Origin: Myotis daubentonii
Taxonomy: Eukaryota > Chordata > Mammalia > Chiroptera > Vespertilionidae
Direction of reading: 5' to 3'
Assembly: GCF_963259705.1 (NCBI RefSeq)
Contig: NC_081851.1
Span: forward strand, 10,080,145 to 10,144,144
DNA: 64,000 bases
Shown: piece by piece, positions 46,250-56,649 of the stretch
Layout of the letters: every line of letters begins with the position of its first letter
Position numbering within the stretch: position 1 is the first letter of the stretch
Program-made: the position numbers and the translations under genes
The notes under the pieces: generated by a model
Told to the model about the DNA's origin: nothing
The model's input: the letters and a program-made list of their open reading frames with translations, nothing else
The model's database searches: none

Positions 46250-46740
46250 AGCATAATAACCGGCACAGTTAACAAGACTTTGAATATAAAGTTGACATCA
46301 GAACACTTCCCCCAAAATCATGCCATCAAAGATCCTCATTTGGGAACATGTTTTGAATTTAACCACTTACTTTTTATCTAAAGCCATTGCCTTGGTACCA
46401 AAAGGGAAGAAAGTGTTACGTTATTATGGAAAGGCCTGCATTCAAGTAATGCAAATCTGTCTTCAAGTTCATTTAACAAAGTGACATTTAAATTACTAAG
46501 AAGAAGAATGGAATAAACTCTGTGTTATTTGCACTCTCCCAATACACTGGGATGAAATTGTCCTGGGATCGGCAACTGATTAAGCTGATTATACACCTCA
46601 TACATGTAGGATATGGTTTTCAACTGGCCACCATCAAAATACAATTTACTTCTGTTAGCATAATAATGTTGCTGCTATAAAAGGCATCTATCTCCTGGTA
46701 AGTGTTTTCCATTTACATTTCTCCTAGCACTAGTGTGGTA
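46250..46740. promoter_or_regulatory. AT-rich block, candidate conserved enhancer
   Basis: Repeat-free AT-rich DNA with a perfect octamer ATGCAAAT (46449-46456), a CATCAAAG word near 46325 (TCF/LEF or SOX type) and several TAAT cores. I can see the motifs. That the block is conserved or active is inference. Confidence 0.3.
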
Positions 46741-47132
46741 TTTTCACAGCCTCCCTGCCTTCAACTCCACATTCTTACCAGGGAATTTTGGGGATTTTTC
46801 TGGATCGACATGATAAGGAAACCCTGATGCATGATGGGAAGGGAGGGGGCCCAGCCGTGGGTGGCCTGGAAAATAATAGTAAAGGTGGGTGGTTCCTGAA
46901 AAGGTGGTTCCTGAAAAGGTGTAGACCAGCAAAGCAGCTCAAGCAGTCCAAGTGGAAAGGGAGATGCCAACCAGAGAAAAGGTACTCTGTGTGCATCTGT
47001 TCTAAAAGCAGCGTGAGCAGAGGCAGGGGACCCTGTGGGCAGCAGCTCATCAAAAAGAAAGAAATCTGTTTGCTCACTCTCCATCCAGATGACTGCTCTA
47101 ATGCCCGTTGTCTCTCCTCTAATCAGCATGGT

Positions 47133-47721
47133 GGTGACGGCTTCAGTCACTCCGAGTTTGCTACCCGGAGAGCAGTAGGCAGCCGCTACTCGCCCTGGCC
47201 TTACCTCCCAATCCACTCAGGTGACGTGATCGCCGGCCTATTGCCAGCCTCGACAGTTGGGCCTTCCTCCCTTACGGGCCTCCTGAACCAGCCACAGGGA
47301 CCCCTCCTCCCTGTCGCTGACCCCGCACTCAACACCAGTTCATTTAATCGCTGGTAAGTAACGACTGGGTCACCCCTCCAGACTTCTGATTTGCTGTCTC
47401 AGACCAAAAACCTAGCTCTAGGCCAGAAATCCTCTCCAGTCCAGCCTCGGCCCCGGGTCCAGGTCCCACAGCCCTCCTAGTCGCAGGGGACACCCACCAC
47501 TCGGATTAGGCTGTGCCCCTCACTCCAGGCCTGACCAGACCATGGGGACGCCCTCCCTCTAGTCTAGCTTCCCAGGTCTCCGTTTGCTGCTTACCTCCTC
47601 TTCCTAATTTACACCACGGGGAATTCTTTTCTGTCCCCTTCCCCCCAACACTCCACCACCACCCCCAAAAAAATCACTCCACGGGGATGTCTCCTCCATA
47701 ATCTTAACACACGGCCTTCCC
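47133..47721 (+). other. ERV leader with splice-donor-like site
   Basis: The block 'cttcagtcactccgagtttg...' to about 47350 aligns by eye with the complement of about 56380-56600. CTGGTAAGT at 47352-47360 lies where the reverse copy has TAGGTGAGT, so both could be the conserved 5' splice donor for env mRNA. The remainder leads to gag. Confidence 0.65.
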
Positions 47722-49195
47722 ATGGAGGTCCAGCCAAAGCACTTTATCCACAATATAAATTATCCACACTGGCCCGAGAATGGAACTTTCACCTTTAACA
47801 TTCTCCGGGACATAAGCAATTTCTGTCACTGCAATGAGAAGTGGTCAGAGGTCCCCTACATCCATGCCTTCTTTACACTCTGTACCGGAACTTCTCTGTG
47901 TCAAAGCTGCTCTACTTATCAAATCCTACTTCTCCACTCACAGCCCTCTTACACCTTCCCAGACAGCCTAGCCTCCAGCCCCCATCGCCCCCCTCCGAGA
48001 GGTGGCTGGGGCCAAGGGTATAGTCCAGGTACATATCCCATTTTCCATGTCTTACCTCGCACATATTTAGAGGCATCTTGGGTCTTTTTCCACCGACCTG
48101 ACTGCCTTTACTAAGAAATTTGAGTACCTGACCTAGTCCTATGACCTGACCTGGCACGACATCTGTCATCCTGACCTTCTCTCTCACCACAGAGGAGAAG
48201 GAGCGCTCTGGCTAGCAGCTCAGGATCATGCCAAGGCCCTCCATAGACAGGATGTGGCGGCCATCCCGGATTGTGCTGACAGGGTCCCCCGAACTGACCC
48301 AAGATGGGATTATCAGGTTACTTCTCCAGGGTGCCGGCTCTGTAACCATGTAATTGCCTGTCTCATGGCCGGACTCAAAAAGGGGCCACTTATTCTGCCC
48401 TCCCATAAGGCAGTCAACTATGACAAACTCAATAAAATTACTCAGGGCCCTGACGAAAACCCAGCTCTCTTCCTCTCCCCCCTGACAGAGGCCTTACAGA
48501 AGTTTACCACCTTAGACCCCACCTCCCCAAAGGGAACTCTTCTTCTGAACACCCATTTTAGATACCAATCAGCCCCCAACATACGCCACAGACTTCAAAA
48601 AACAGACACAGGTCCTCAAACCCCTCAAAAAGACCTCGTTAGCCTAGCCTTTAAGGCAGGGGTGGGCAAACTTTTTGACTCGAGGGCCACAATGGGTTCT
48701 TAAACTGGACCGGAGGGCCGGAACAAAAGCATGGATGGAGTGTTTGTGTGAACTAATATAAATTCAAAGTAAACATCATTACATAAAAGGGTACGGTCTT
48801 TTTTTTCAATAGTTTTATTCATTTCAAACGGGCTGGATTCGGCCCGCGGGCCGTAGTTTGCCCACGGCTGCTTTAAGGTCTTTAATAATAGAGACCAGGA
48901 GACCCAAATCTAAAAAATAAAAGCAAGATCAGGCCAAGGCTGAGGCCCAGTCCTCCAACTGAGGGTAAGTCAGGGGCTAAGCCTCCTCTGGGCCCATGCT
49001 TCACATGCAACAAGAAAGGACACAGGCCAAGTCCTGCCCAAACCTCCTGAGACCCCCGCCTGGGCCCTGCCCAGGGTGTGGTAAGGCCACTAGAAATCAG
49101 ACTGCAGTCTGGCCCCTCCAGGTTGGACCTCAGCCAGTCCAGCAAGGCCACCCTCTGGATCTGGTTTTGAGCTTCCAGATCTGGGACTGGCCACC
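47722..49195 (+). pseudogene. gag: ERV gag remnant
   Basis: Frame 47722-48114 resembles a gammaretroviral matrix domain ('KWSEVPYIHAFF'). Frame 48254-48703 resembles capsid, with a QGPDENP run where the major homology region is expected. A 214-bp hAT element interrupts the capsid end (48657-48870). After it, CFTCNKKGH (about 48997-49023) is the first part of a CCHC zinc knuckle, whose fourth Cys is lost by a frame change. Several stops and frameshifts prevent expression. I describe only what remains. Confidence 0.8.
48657..48870 (+). mobile_element. Non-autonomous hAT element, 214 bp, inside gag
   Basis: Left end CAGGGGTGGGCAAACT; right end AGTTTGCCCACGGCTG, inverted repeats matching at 14 of 16 positions. 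Perfect 8-bp target duplication CTTTAAGG at 48649-48656 and 48871-48878. The interior has 'ggctggattcggcccgcgggccg'. No transposase. It is younger than the ERV. Confidence 0.96.
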
Positions 49196-49200
49196 AAAGA

Positions 49201-49521
49201 ATGAAGCTCCCAGGCCCTGACAGGGCCCCACAGACTTATATCACCAAGACAGAGCCTTGGGTAACGCTTGTGGTGGCAGGTAAGCCCATCTCCCTTTTAA
49301 TTGACACTGGGGCCACTTATTCTGTCCTCCTCAAATTTGCTGGGACCCTTGAGCCCTCCTCGGTCTCTGTCATGGGGGTTGACAGATTATTCTCACAGCC
49401 ATTAGCCACCTCACCTCTACACTGCATCTCACTAGACACCCCCCCTCTTCCCAAAGAACAACTTTTTTTACTGCAAAACTGCAAATGCTTACTTAACAGT
49501 TCTGCTACTATCAGAAGCTGA
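49201..49521 (+). pseudogene. ERV protease remnant
   Basis: The frame includes the aspartic-protease active-site box DTGA (49303-49314) in the context LLIDTGATYSVL, typical of retroviral protease. The frame stops at about 49521 before any RT sequence, so pol is missing. Retroviral protease processes Gag-Pol. This copy cannot make an enzyme with its polyprotein. Confidence 0.8.
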
Positions 49522-50410
49522 ACTCATTATCACCGAAACCTTAGCATGTTAGGAAAGGTTAACATGGAAAAATGTGGCAGTTTTAAATCTAAGTGGCTGG
49601 GAGTCTGGCAGCTGCAGTCCTAGAACAGGCTCTGGGCCTGCTCCCTGCACCCCCTTCTGCCTTTTCTCAGCCTCATAGGCCTATACATAATTTTCCAAAG
49701 TCTTTGCTAACTTAAGAGCTTTGGAGCATTGCTGGGTTAAATGTTAATCATCTAAATATTTCAATGAGTTTTCAGTTTGCCTGATTTTAGCTTTTGTTAC
49801 AGAAAATCTATAAAGTAGGTTTGGAACTGTTAATGCAATGACTTGTGCTTTGTTGAGAGTGTGTCTTGAAACTGAGTGTGTTTAAAATATGTTCATAAGG
49901 GTCACTCTAAAAAATACTGGTTGTTTGCTTTTCTTGGTTATTGGAAATTGAGACTTCTAAGAGCTATTAGTTGGAAATTGTATGATTTTGGTAATAGAAG
50001 GCCTGAGGCATGGACATGCATTTTGAAGGAAAAAGAAAGTGAGTTAAAGTTGTAAGAAGGTTTGTGAAAGTTATAGAAGGTTTGTAGGAAGAAACAGTAA
50101 AAGGAAGTTATATAAATGACAGGCCAGTAAGCCAGGACAAGCAAAATAGGGAAGCTGAGATAATTAAACAGCAGTTTACAGCCATCTAGAAAATCCTATC
50201 TTCTCTAAACCAAGGACACTTAAGAGTAAATGATTTGCATTCTTCCTCCCCAACCAGAGGGTAAATAGCTTAAATCAACCTACTCAGGGATACAGATAGC
50301 AGAAATCCAATTAGTGCCATTTATTGACCACACCCAGGGACAAATGAAGCTAAGAGAATAAACCTCATTTTGGTATATTAAACTACAACCCTCCAAACTA
50401 AGTCTCTTTC
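49522..50410. other. Unassigned ERV interior
   Basis: About 0.9 kb between protease and the Env anchor. No pol domain is visible. AT-rich with many stops. It may be a deletion scar, decayed env, or foreign DNA. Confidence 0.4.
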
Positions 50411-50419
50411 CTTTCACCA

Positions 50420-50826
50420 GACCATTTGTCATAATTCTTGTTCTAGCTTTTGCCTTAATGATACTAAAATTTATAAACAGTTTGTATCCATCAGATTAGT
50501 CAGCTTAGACCCCTGATCTTTTCCTCCCAAAAGATAACATCTAGGCCTCAGTTTTATTTCAACTCCAGACCCAGAAAAGCAGCAAAACCAGACAAGTGAC
50601 CCTGTGGCAGCCTCAGGACCAGCTTTTACCTCCCAAGTCACTCAACCAGTCTCTTTGAGAAATTGTGCTGCTGTGACCCCTCGCTCTAACCATGAGGAAT
50701 CTATACAGTGTTCCAGCCAACCACAATCAAAGTCCATCCTCTATGATCTTGACGTCACCACTCCACAGGCAGTAACTATAGAAGATGTGACCTTTGTCCC
50801 TATTCCATAAAACTGAAAGGCTGGAA
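50420..50826 (+). pseudogene. ERV env 3' remnant and polypurine tract
   Basis: A short frame (about 50420-50500) reads as a hydrophobic membrane anchor followed by a short polar tail and stop. A second frame (50604-50810) has no known domain. A purine-rich run 'gaaaggctggaa' lies directly before the LTR, where the polypurine tract is expected. Env assignment rests on position and hydrophobicity. Confidence 0.5.
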
Positions 50827-51140
50827 TGTTAGGTCTCATCAAACAATTGAATCGATACCCCTCCCCTGGGAACTGACCTTAATGCCACTTCACAATGGAC
50901 ATTACCTTTTGCATACACCATATTCCATTTCACTAAGATCACATTCTATTTGCTAAGACCATTATCCTTCCCCTCCATCCCAGGATCTGGACCTGCCCAG
51001 AGAATTCTTTGCTCAGAAAAGCCCACCTAGAGTCCTTTAAAATCTCTGACCCCCTGTCCCTGGGTGCTGGTGCCATTTTGAGACTCAGCCCATACGATTT
51101 TTCAGACTATCCAATAAATTCATAATTCTTTAAAAAATAA
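50827..51140 (+). repeat. ERV 3' LTR ending at the poly(A) site
   Basis: Starts TGTTAGGTCTCATC at 50827 and matches the complement of the reverse LTR at 56.9-57.1 kb. It contains 'ttgctaagaccatt' and AATAAA (about 51113). The U5 part present in the reverse copy ('ggcctcctgcattcctcctt') is absent. The sequence instead runs into TAAAAAATAA and the Helitron. Confidence 0.85.
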
Positions 51141-51615
51141 TCCTATATAATAAAAGCTTAATATGCTAAGTGTCTGGTCAGCTGGTCAGCTGTTCAACCA
51201 ATCAAAGCATAATATGCTAATGATATGCTAAGGCCACTCAACCACTCACTATGACATGCACTGACCACCAGGGGGCAGATAGTCGCCCAGTTGACCAGTC
51301 ACTATGATGTGCACTGACCACCAGGGGGCAGATGCTCTGACCGGTAGGTGAGCTTGCTGCTAGGGTCTGGCGGATCAGGACTGAGTGAGACGGGCCAGAC
51401 ATGCCCTGGAGTCCTCCCATGGTCCCTCCTCTGCTGGCCAACTCCCACATCCCTCCCCTGCCCCAATCATGCACCAGTGGGGTCTCTTGGTCTGGCCTGC
51501 ACCCTCTCGCAATCTGGGACCCCTCGGGGGATGTCAGAAAGCTGGTTTCAGCCTGATCCCGCAGGCCAGGCCGAGGGACCCCACTGGTGCACGAATTCAT
51601 ACACCAGGCCTATAG
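51141..51615 (+). mobile_element. HeliBat-type Helitron with duplicated CTCF-like motif
   Basis: Starts TCCTATATAATAAAAGC after an A. Ends near 51615 with a mutated terminus ('ccaggcctatag' for CCTCTAG). A 53-bp direct duplication carries CCACCAGGGGGCAG twice (51265-51278 and 51318-51331). It split the A-rich tail of the ERV. Confidence 0.88.
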
Positions 51616-52089
51616 AAATAAGATAAAATAAAATAATTGTTTTATTCCTGGTAACTAACATATAAGTGCTCAATAAATACTGCTGAATGAATTAGTGGTG
51701 CGATAATATTTTCCTGACATAGCTGTCCTCAAAAGCTATTGTCATCCCTGCCACGGAGAAGGCCAAGTTTATCCCTCTGGGGCCCAACTTGTTTGGTAGC
51801 TTTTCAATTCACCATTTCCTCTGGGGCATCCCTGCTGCCTGTCCCTCATCATGACTGTTGGCCACTAATGTCCAAAGTCATGCTAATTTATTCTCTGTCT
51901 CAGATAAGCTTTGCACCTAGGACCTTAACCTAAGCCCCAGATCTGCTGGTCCACATTAAAAAATTCATCACTCACTCTTTGGGTCTCACCTTTAAACACC
52001 ACCGGGAGAGCCCCTAAACAGTCTTTTAGCTGTGGTTCCTCAACACTAGTTTCTGTAAATAAAGAGAAAATTAGTGTTTTTATTTTTAA
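51616..52089. other. A-rich remnant then unique sequence
   Basis: 51616-51640 is an (A)n-rich run that looks like the rest of the ERV poly(A) tail. The following ~450 bp is single-copy-looking with no exon supported. Confidence 0.45.
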
Positions 52090-52683
52090 CTAGAGGCCTG
52101 GTGCACAAAAATTTGTGCACTCGGGGGGGGAGGGGGGGTCCCTCAGCCTGGCCTGTGCCCTCTCGCAGTCTGGGACCCCTCGGGAGATAACGACCTGCTG
52201 GCTTAGGCCTGCTCCCGGGTGGCAGAGGACAGGCCCAATCCCTAGATGCAGCCCCTGGTCGGGCTCAGAGCAGGGCCGATTGGGGAGTTGGGGTGCCGCC
52301 CCCTGTCACACTCAAGGCAGGGTCGATGGGGAGGTTGTGGAGCAACCCCCTGTCACGCACAGAGCAGGGCCAATCCGGGGGTTGAGGAGCTTCCCCCTGT
52401 CACACACAGAGCAGGGCGGATCAGGGGGTTGGGCGCCGCCACTCTCACACTCAGGGCAGGGCTGATGGGGAGGTTATGGCTCTACCCCGTCACACACAGA
52501 GCAGGGCCTGTGGGGGGTGGTGGGGAGCTCCCCCCTATCAGGCACAGAGCAGGGTGGATAGGGAGGTTGTGGCCCCGCCCCCTGTCACACACAGAGCCAC
52601 AGGGCGATCAGGGGGTTTGTGCGCTGCCCCCTGTCATGCTGATCCCGGTGCTGGGAGGCATATTACCCTTTTACTATATAGGG
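52090..52683 (-). mobile_element. HeliBat-type Helitron with internal tandem repeats
   Basis: CTAG at 52090-52093, palindrome GTGCACAAAAATTTGTGCAC, 5' end (reverse) at about 52683 with TATATAG-TAAAAGGG. Interior 52255-52640 is about seven copies of a 50-60 bp GC-rich unit with 'cagagcagggc' and 'cccctgtcacac'. Confidence 0.9.
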
Positions 52684-53204
52684 TAGAGGCCTGGTGCATG
52701 GGTGGGGCCGGCTGGTTTGCCCTGAAGGGTGTCCTGGATCAGGGTGGGGGTCCCCACTGGGGTGCCTGGCCAGTCTGGGTGAGGGGCTGAGGGCTGTTTT
52801 CAGGCTGGGGGTGACTGAAGCTCCCAACCGCTCCTTTTTTCCTTTTTTTTTTTTTTTTAATTCTGGGCCAGCTTTAGCTTGAGGCTTGGCTCCAGCTCTT
52901 AGGTCTCCCTCCGGTGCTGAAAGTAGGTTTCTGGCCTTTGCTTACAATGTTGCCAATCTGCTGGCTGAAGTTGGGCGTATTTGTTACAATGTTTCTTAAA
53001 CTGCCTGCTCAGAGGCCTGCAGTCGCAGACGGGGAACGTTGGTTTCCTCCGTCACTGAGGCAACCAAGCCTCATGTTAGTTTCAAGCTGCCTGGCTGCCG
53101 GCCGCCATCTTGGCTGACAGTTAATTTGCATATCTCGCTGATTAGCCAATGAAAAGGGTATCGGTCGTACGCCAATTACCATGTTTCTGTTTTATTAGTG
53201 TAGA
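52684..53204 (-). mobile_element. Second Helitron, abutting, with promoter-like segment
   Basis: Its 3' end (GTAGAGGCCTGGTGCA, 52683 onward) touches the previous element's 5' end. Its 5' end is TCTACACTAATAAAAC (complement, ending 53204 before T). The reverse strand after the terminus reads 'gccaagatggcggccggc', a YY1-type site (53101-53112), followed by GC-rich then AT-rich DNA not seen in the other Helitrons here. It probably captured a host promoter/5'UTR. Confidence 0.85.
53101..53112 (-). promoter_or_regulatory. YY1-like site in Helitron
   Basis: CAAGATGGCGGC on the reverse strand matches the known YY1 promoter consensus (AAnATGGCGGC). Binding is not shown. Confidence 0.6.
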
Positions 53205-56147
53205 TTATTTTATTTTAAAATTAGTGTAATTATTTTTCTTTTTTAATCTCCAGAGCAACCTCACAGAGTCATGAAAAATTTTACTTCCCGTGAGATGTAT
53301 GGTCCACAGAGGGGGCCGGACTCGGTCAGCTGGATGCTGGTCATGGACAAGGATTTCATCCCAGAACTGAGAAAAGCTCAGCCAGTGGGAGTGGAGGGGT
53401 TCACCCACTCGCAATGCCTGGCACCGTTCTGGTGTAAACCAAACAGACCTGGCTGCTTCTCCACAGGCCCCTAGTCGGTGATGGGATCAGGGAGGGGCCT
53501 GGTAGAAACAGAAATTCCAGCTGACAGCAAGGGATTCGCCTCGCTGTTGAAATTCCCTAAAATATGACCAAATATTTTTAAACTAAGGACTGTATGCTTT
53601 ATGTCATGAATGTTTTACCTCTTATTTTTAAATATCCTAGTTAACATAGATGCTGTGGAGGATACCCTGGATAAGAAAGAATTAGGTGCATACGCATAAA
53701 GAAAAAACACCAAGTATGTTCATTACCTCAACAGCTGTAACAATTTCTCTTGTTCTATGGGTAGCTGGCAGGCTGACTATCCCTCCAAAAAGAAGAGTTT
53801 AAGGTGCATGAGTTCAAGGTTTTGTAATTTAATGGCCAAGGCAGAATTAACACCTCCGTAGTAACTGATACTCATCAGTTGTGCTTTCCTCTGTGGATGC
53901 AGCCTGACTGTGACAGCTCCAGGGGAGCGCGACCGGAATCGCAGCGCAGGAGAAAGCCCTCCGTGAGAAAACTGCCCGAGCACTGGCTGTGGCCTGGACC
54001 CTAAACGCAGCCAGGGCAAGGACAGACTCTATCAGACCTGGAAACAAAGGAAGACTGCCATTCTGTTCAAAGCACTGCAAAATGGAGATGTTTGGTGCAG
54101 CGTCCAAAAGGCCTGGGAGCCTTCACTGTGGCCACTGCAAGTAATTTGGCTTTTTTTTTTTTTTTTTAGTTTAAATACTTAAAACAGAAAAATAGAATCC
54201 ATATGGGACAATCGTCCTTGGAACTTCCATAGCACCTTTTTGTCAAAGGGCTCTGCCCTCTTCTGGCTGTGCTGCTCGCTGTGTAGGAAATGTGAGCAGA
54301 GCGAAAGCTGGTGGTTCTTGCAGGGCACCTGCTGAGCAGCTGAGTGGAAGGCAGGGCACGCGTCCTACCTTCACAGACAGCTTGGCCAGGCCTCGCTGCA
54401 CCTGCCTTGCCCTGTCCCTCGGCCTCAGGGAGCAGAAAGGGCAAATTTCAAAATTGAGCCCAGGAGTCCCGACTGGTGTCTAGAAGCTGGTTAATCCACC
54501 TTCTGCAATCTAAGGGCATTTTTTAAAGGTTTTTTTATTATCAGGCTTCCTGACTTAAAGAGGTACTTCAGGAAGTAATCAACTGTTTTACTTCCAAATT
54601 GAAATAGTAGCTACTTCCCAGCCAAGATAAATGTAAATAATTCCGCATGCCGGCCCCCGCACAGAGCCAAGCACTGAGGGCATACTGATGGGGAGGGTGG
54701 GCACAGCCACACACCTGCGGGACTCGCCGACCAGGGGGGAACACACTGACCAGGGAGAGGAGCTCAGAGGCAAACTTTATCGATATCAGTTTATTTCTGA
54801 TTAGTCCGTAAATTAGAAAAAAGGAGAGTAAGTAAAAGGGAGAGAGACAGAGAGAGAATAAGGGGGAATAATGGGTGTAAAAACACACACACACAGCTTA
54901 CTGGTGTCAAACATAAAACGTGTCTTTATTATTCAGAAACCTCCAGGTTAGTTTAGCCAATGTACTACTAGGTTTAAAAAAATAATTTCAAAATACTTTA
55001 ACCAGTGAGCTTCCTTCACTAATGATTCCACTTCCTACCCATTTCTAAAATATGTCCGAATTTTGAGATCCAAAGTGTTAGCGCTTCTGATCGCTGCCGT
55101 TCATTGACTGACATCTGGCCCTTTAGGATGAGCCAGACCAGCTTTGTGAGCCGGCAGGGCCTGAAGAAGCACCTGCCACCAGCTGAGCTTCTGTTCAAGC
55201 CGAAATGAAAGCGAAACAGAGTTTCCCTTGTCCTGGCTGAAACCTCATCTCGGTTTGTTTCCTCCCCAAATGAGCACAATGTCTCAGCGCCGAGTCGCAC
55301 CAGGTGACGGGGACGCCATTCACATGATGATGGTCAGAGGGTTGACAGAGCTAGCGCGCAGGTAAGGCTGCTGTGACAGGACTGTAGTCCAAAACTAGCA
55401 GTAAGCCACCTGTAACCCACAGGACGTCAAGTCCTCTAGCCCAGTGGGGTCATCCTGCCCTTTAGTATGTAGATAAAATGACTGGAGCCCCCGTCACATA
55501 TATTAAGGGACACCCAGTGCTCTCTCCTGTGCCCAAGGATTCTGGAGAAGGAGGAAGGCCTCCAAATCCCCACTTCCGTTTCAGTTCTCAAGCCTTCTCA
55601 CTGGCTCCCGTTTCGTGTCTCGGCAGCTTCCTCGGGACCTCTTTCCTCATGGGCACAGCCCCTCCCCCTTCACTGTCCCAAACTATTGTATGCAACATGC
55701 CCTGCTGAAGGTCTGGGGACACTGATGGAGGTGGTGCACCGCGGGATGGAACAGGAAACAAGAACAGAACAGTGCTCCCGAGAAGGGAAAGCAGGATATA
55801 GCGCATAAGCAATGATAACTAACAGTGCAGGCCAACACATTGAGAAGGTACATCTATACAAATGAGGAATACAGTATTTCTTACTGTACATTCCAAAACA
55901 GTATGGAGTGACTATTATCTGTCAGGCAATGGTTGAACGGAAGATACACAGTACCAGAGACCTTGTAGCCAAGCATGCTCTCTAATAACAGTCACAATCA
56001 CAAGGCGATTTTAAAACATTTTAGTTGGAATTTGTATAAGATCTATGTTCATTTCTCTGGAAGGATTTGAGAAAGTGGCTTTTCAAGAACACCCATGAGT
56101 GAATATTAATTCAGGGTGTGAGAATGCTGGCCTTGGGACCTAAAGGC
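53205..56147. other. Unique sequence, 2.9 kb
   Basis: Mixed composition, no young repeat, no exon with domain. Region 53240-53330 is possibly MIR-like. Several reverse frames (54166-54444, 55588-55812) have low support. Purine-rich tract and a short (CA)n at 54834-54896. Confidence 0.4.
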
Positions 56148-56375
56148 TCAGTGCGGGGTCCCTCGCTTCCTCACAGAGGGGCTTGTGAGAAGACTAAAGT
56201 TGGGAATCAGAGGTGAGCAAAAGTACCCAGTGAGCCCAAGAAAGGAGAGTATTTCTTGTCTAGACAAGGGGACAGTCATGGAGGAGATCAGGCATTTACT
56301 GTCCACACCGGCCAATCTTCTCCAGGTGAGTGACGTTCCATAATTTCCCTTGTCTTGAGCCTTCTGCACACTCAC
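56148..56375 (-). pseudogene. pol: ERV pol fragment
   Basis: Within a 75-residue reverse frame, the run 'QEILSFLGLTGYF...LIPNFSLLTSP' resembles the RT thumb/connection segment of gammaretroviral pol (a conserved FLG...G...FIP...A pattern). It abuts the leader directly. RT itself copies viral RNA. This scrap has no catalytic residues. Confidence 0.7.
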
Positions 56376-56629
56376 TCACCTAGAGAACAGTGGCTGGTGT
56401 GGGATGGAGGGTCAGCAATGGAGAAGGAGAGATCCCCGATCTGGCATCCTCCTTGGCTGGTTCGGGAGGGCCCTTAACACAGGGAGGCCTAATCAAGGCC
56501 AGCAAGCAAGTAACCTGAGTAGGATTGGGAGGTAAGCCCAGGTCAAACTGCCACTGCCTGCTGCTCTCCGAGTAACAAACTCGGGGTGACTGAAGCCGGG
56601 GCACTGGCTTCCCCTTCCCCATGGAACCC

Positions 56630-56647
56630 TCCCGGGTTTCGGCACCA
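56630..56647 (-). other. tRNA-Phe primer-binding site
   Basis: Reverse strand reads TGGTGCCGAAACCCGGGA, complementary to the 3' end of tRNA-Phe (…UCCCGGGUUUCGGCACCA). It lies 2 nt after the LTR end (…ACA-TT). Phe priming is the defining trait of the ERV-F group. This assigns both ERVs here to that group. Confidence 0.9.
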
Positions 56648-56649
56648 AA

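Larger units (their letters stand above)
47133..51140 (+). mobile_element. Defective gammaretrovirus-like ERV (ERV-F type), processed-looking
   Basis: From about 47133 the sequence matches the leader of the reverse ERV at 56.3-56.6 kb. It then runs through gag (47722 on), a protease remnant (49201-49521), an unclear stretch with no recognisable pol, a hydrophobic Env anchor (about 50420-50500) and one LTR from 50827. There is no 5' LTR or primer-binding site. The LTR stops just after AATAAA in an A-rich tail, which a Helitron splits (51131-51140 and 51616-51640). That end fits polyadenylated RNA copied by L1 machinery. Confidence 0.8.

Noticed and set aside
46741..47132. 5' LTR for the forward ERV
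   Set aside because: I compared this stretch with both LTR copies and saw no shared landmarks and no primer-binding site. The leader starts abruptly at about 47133.
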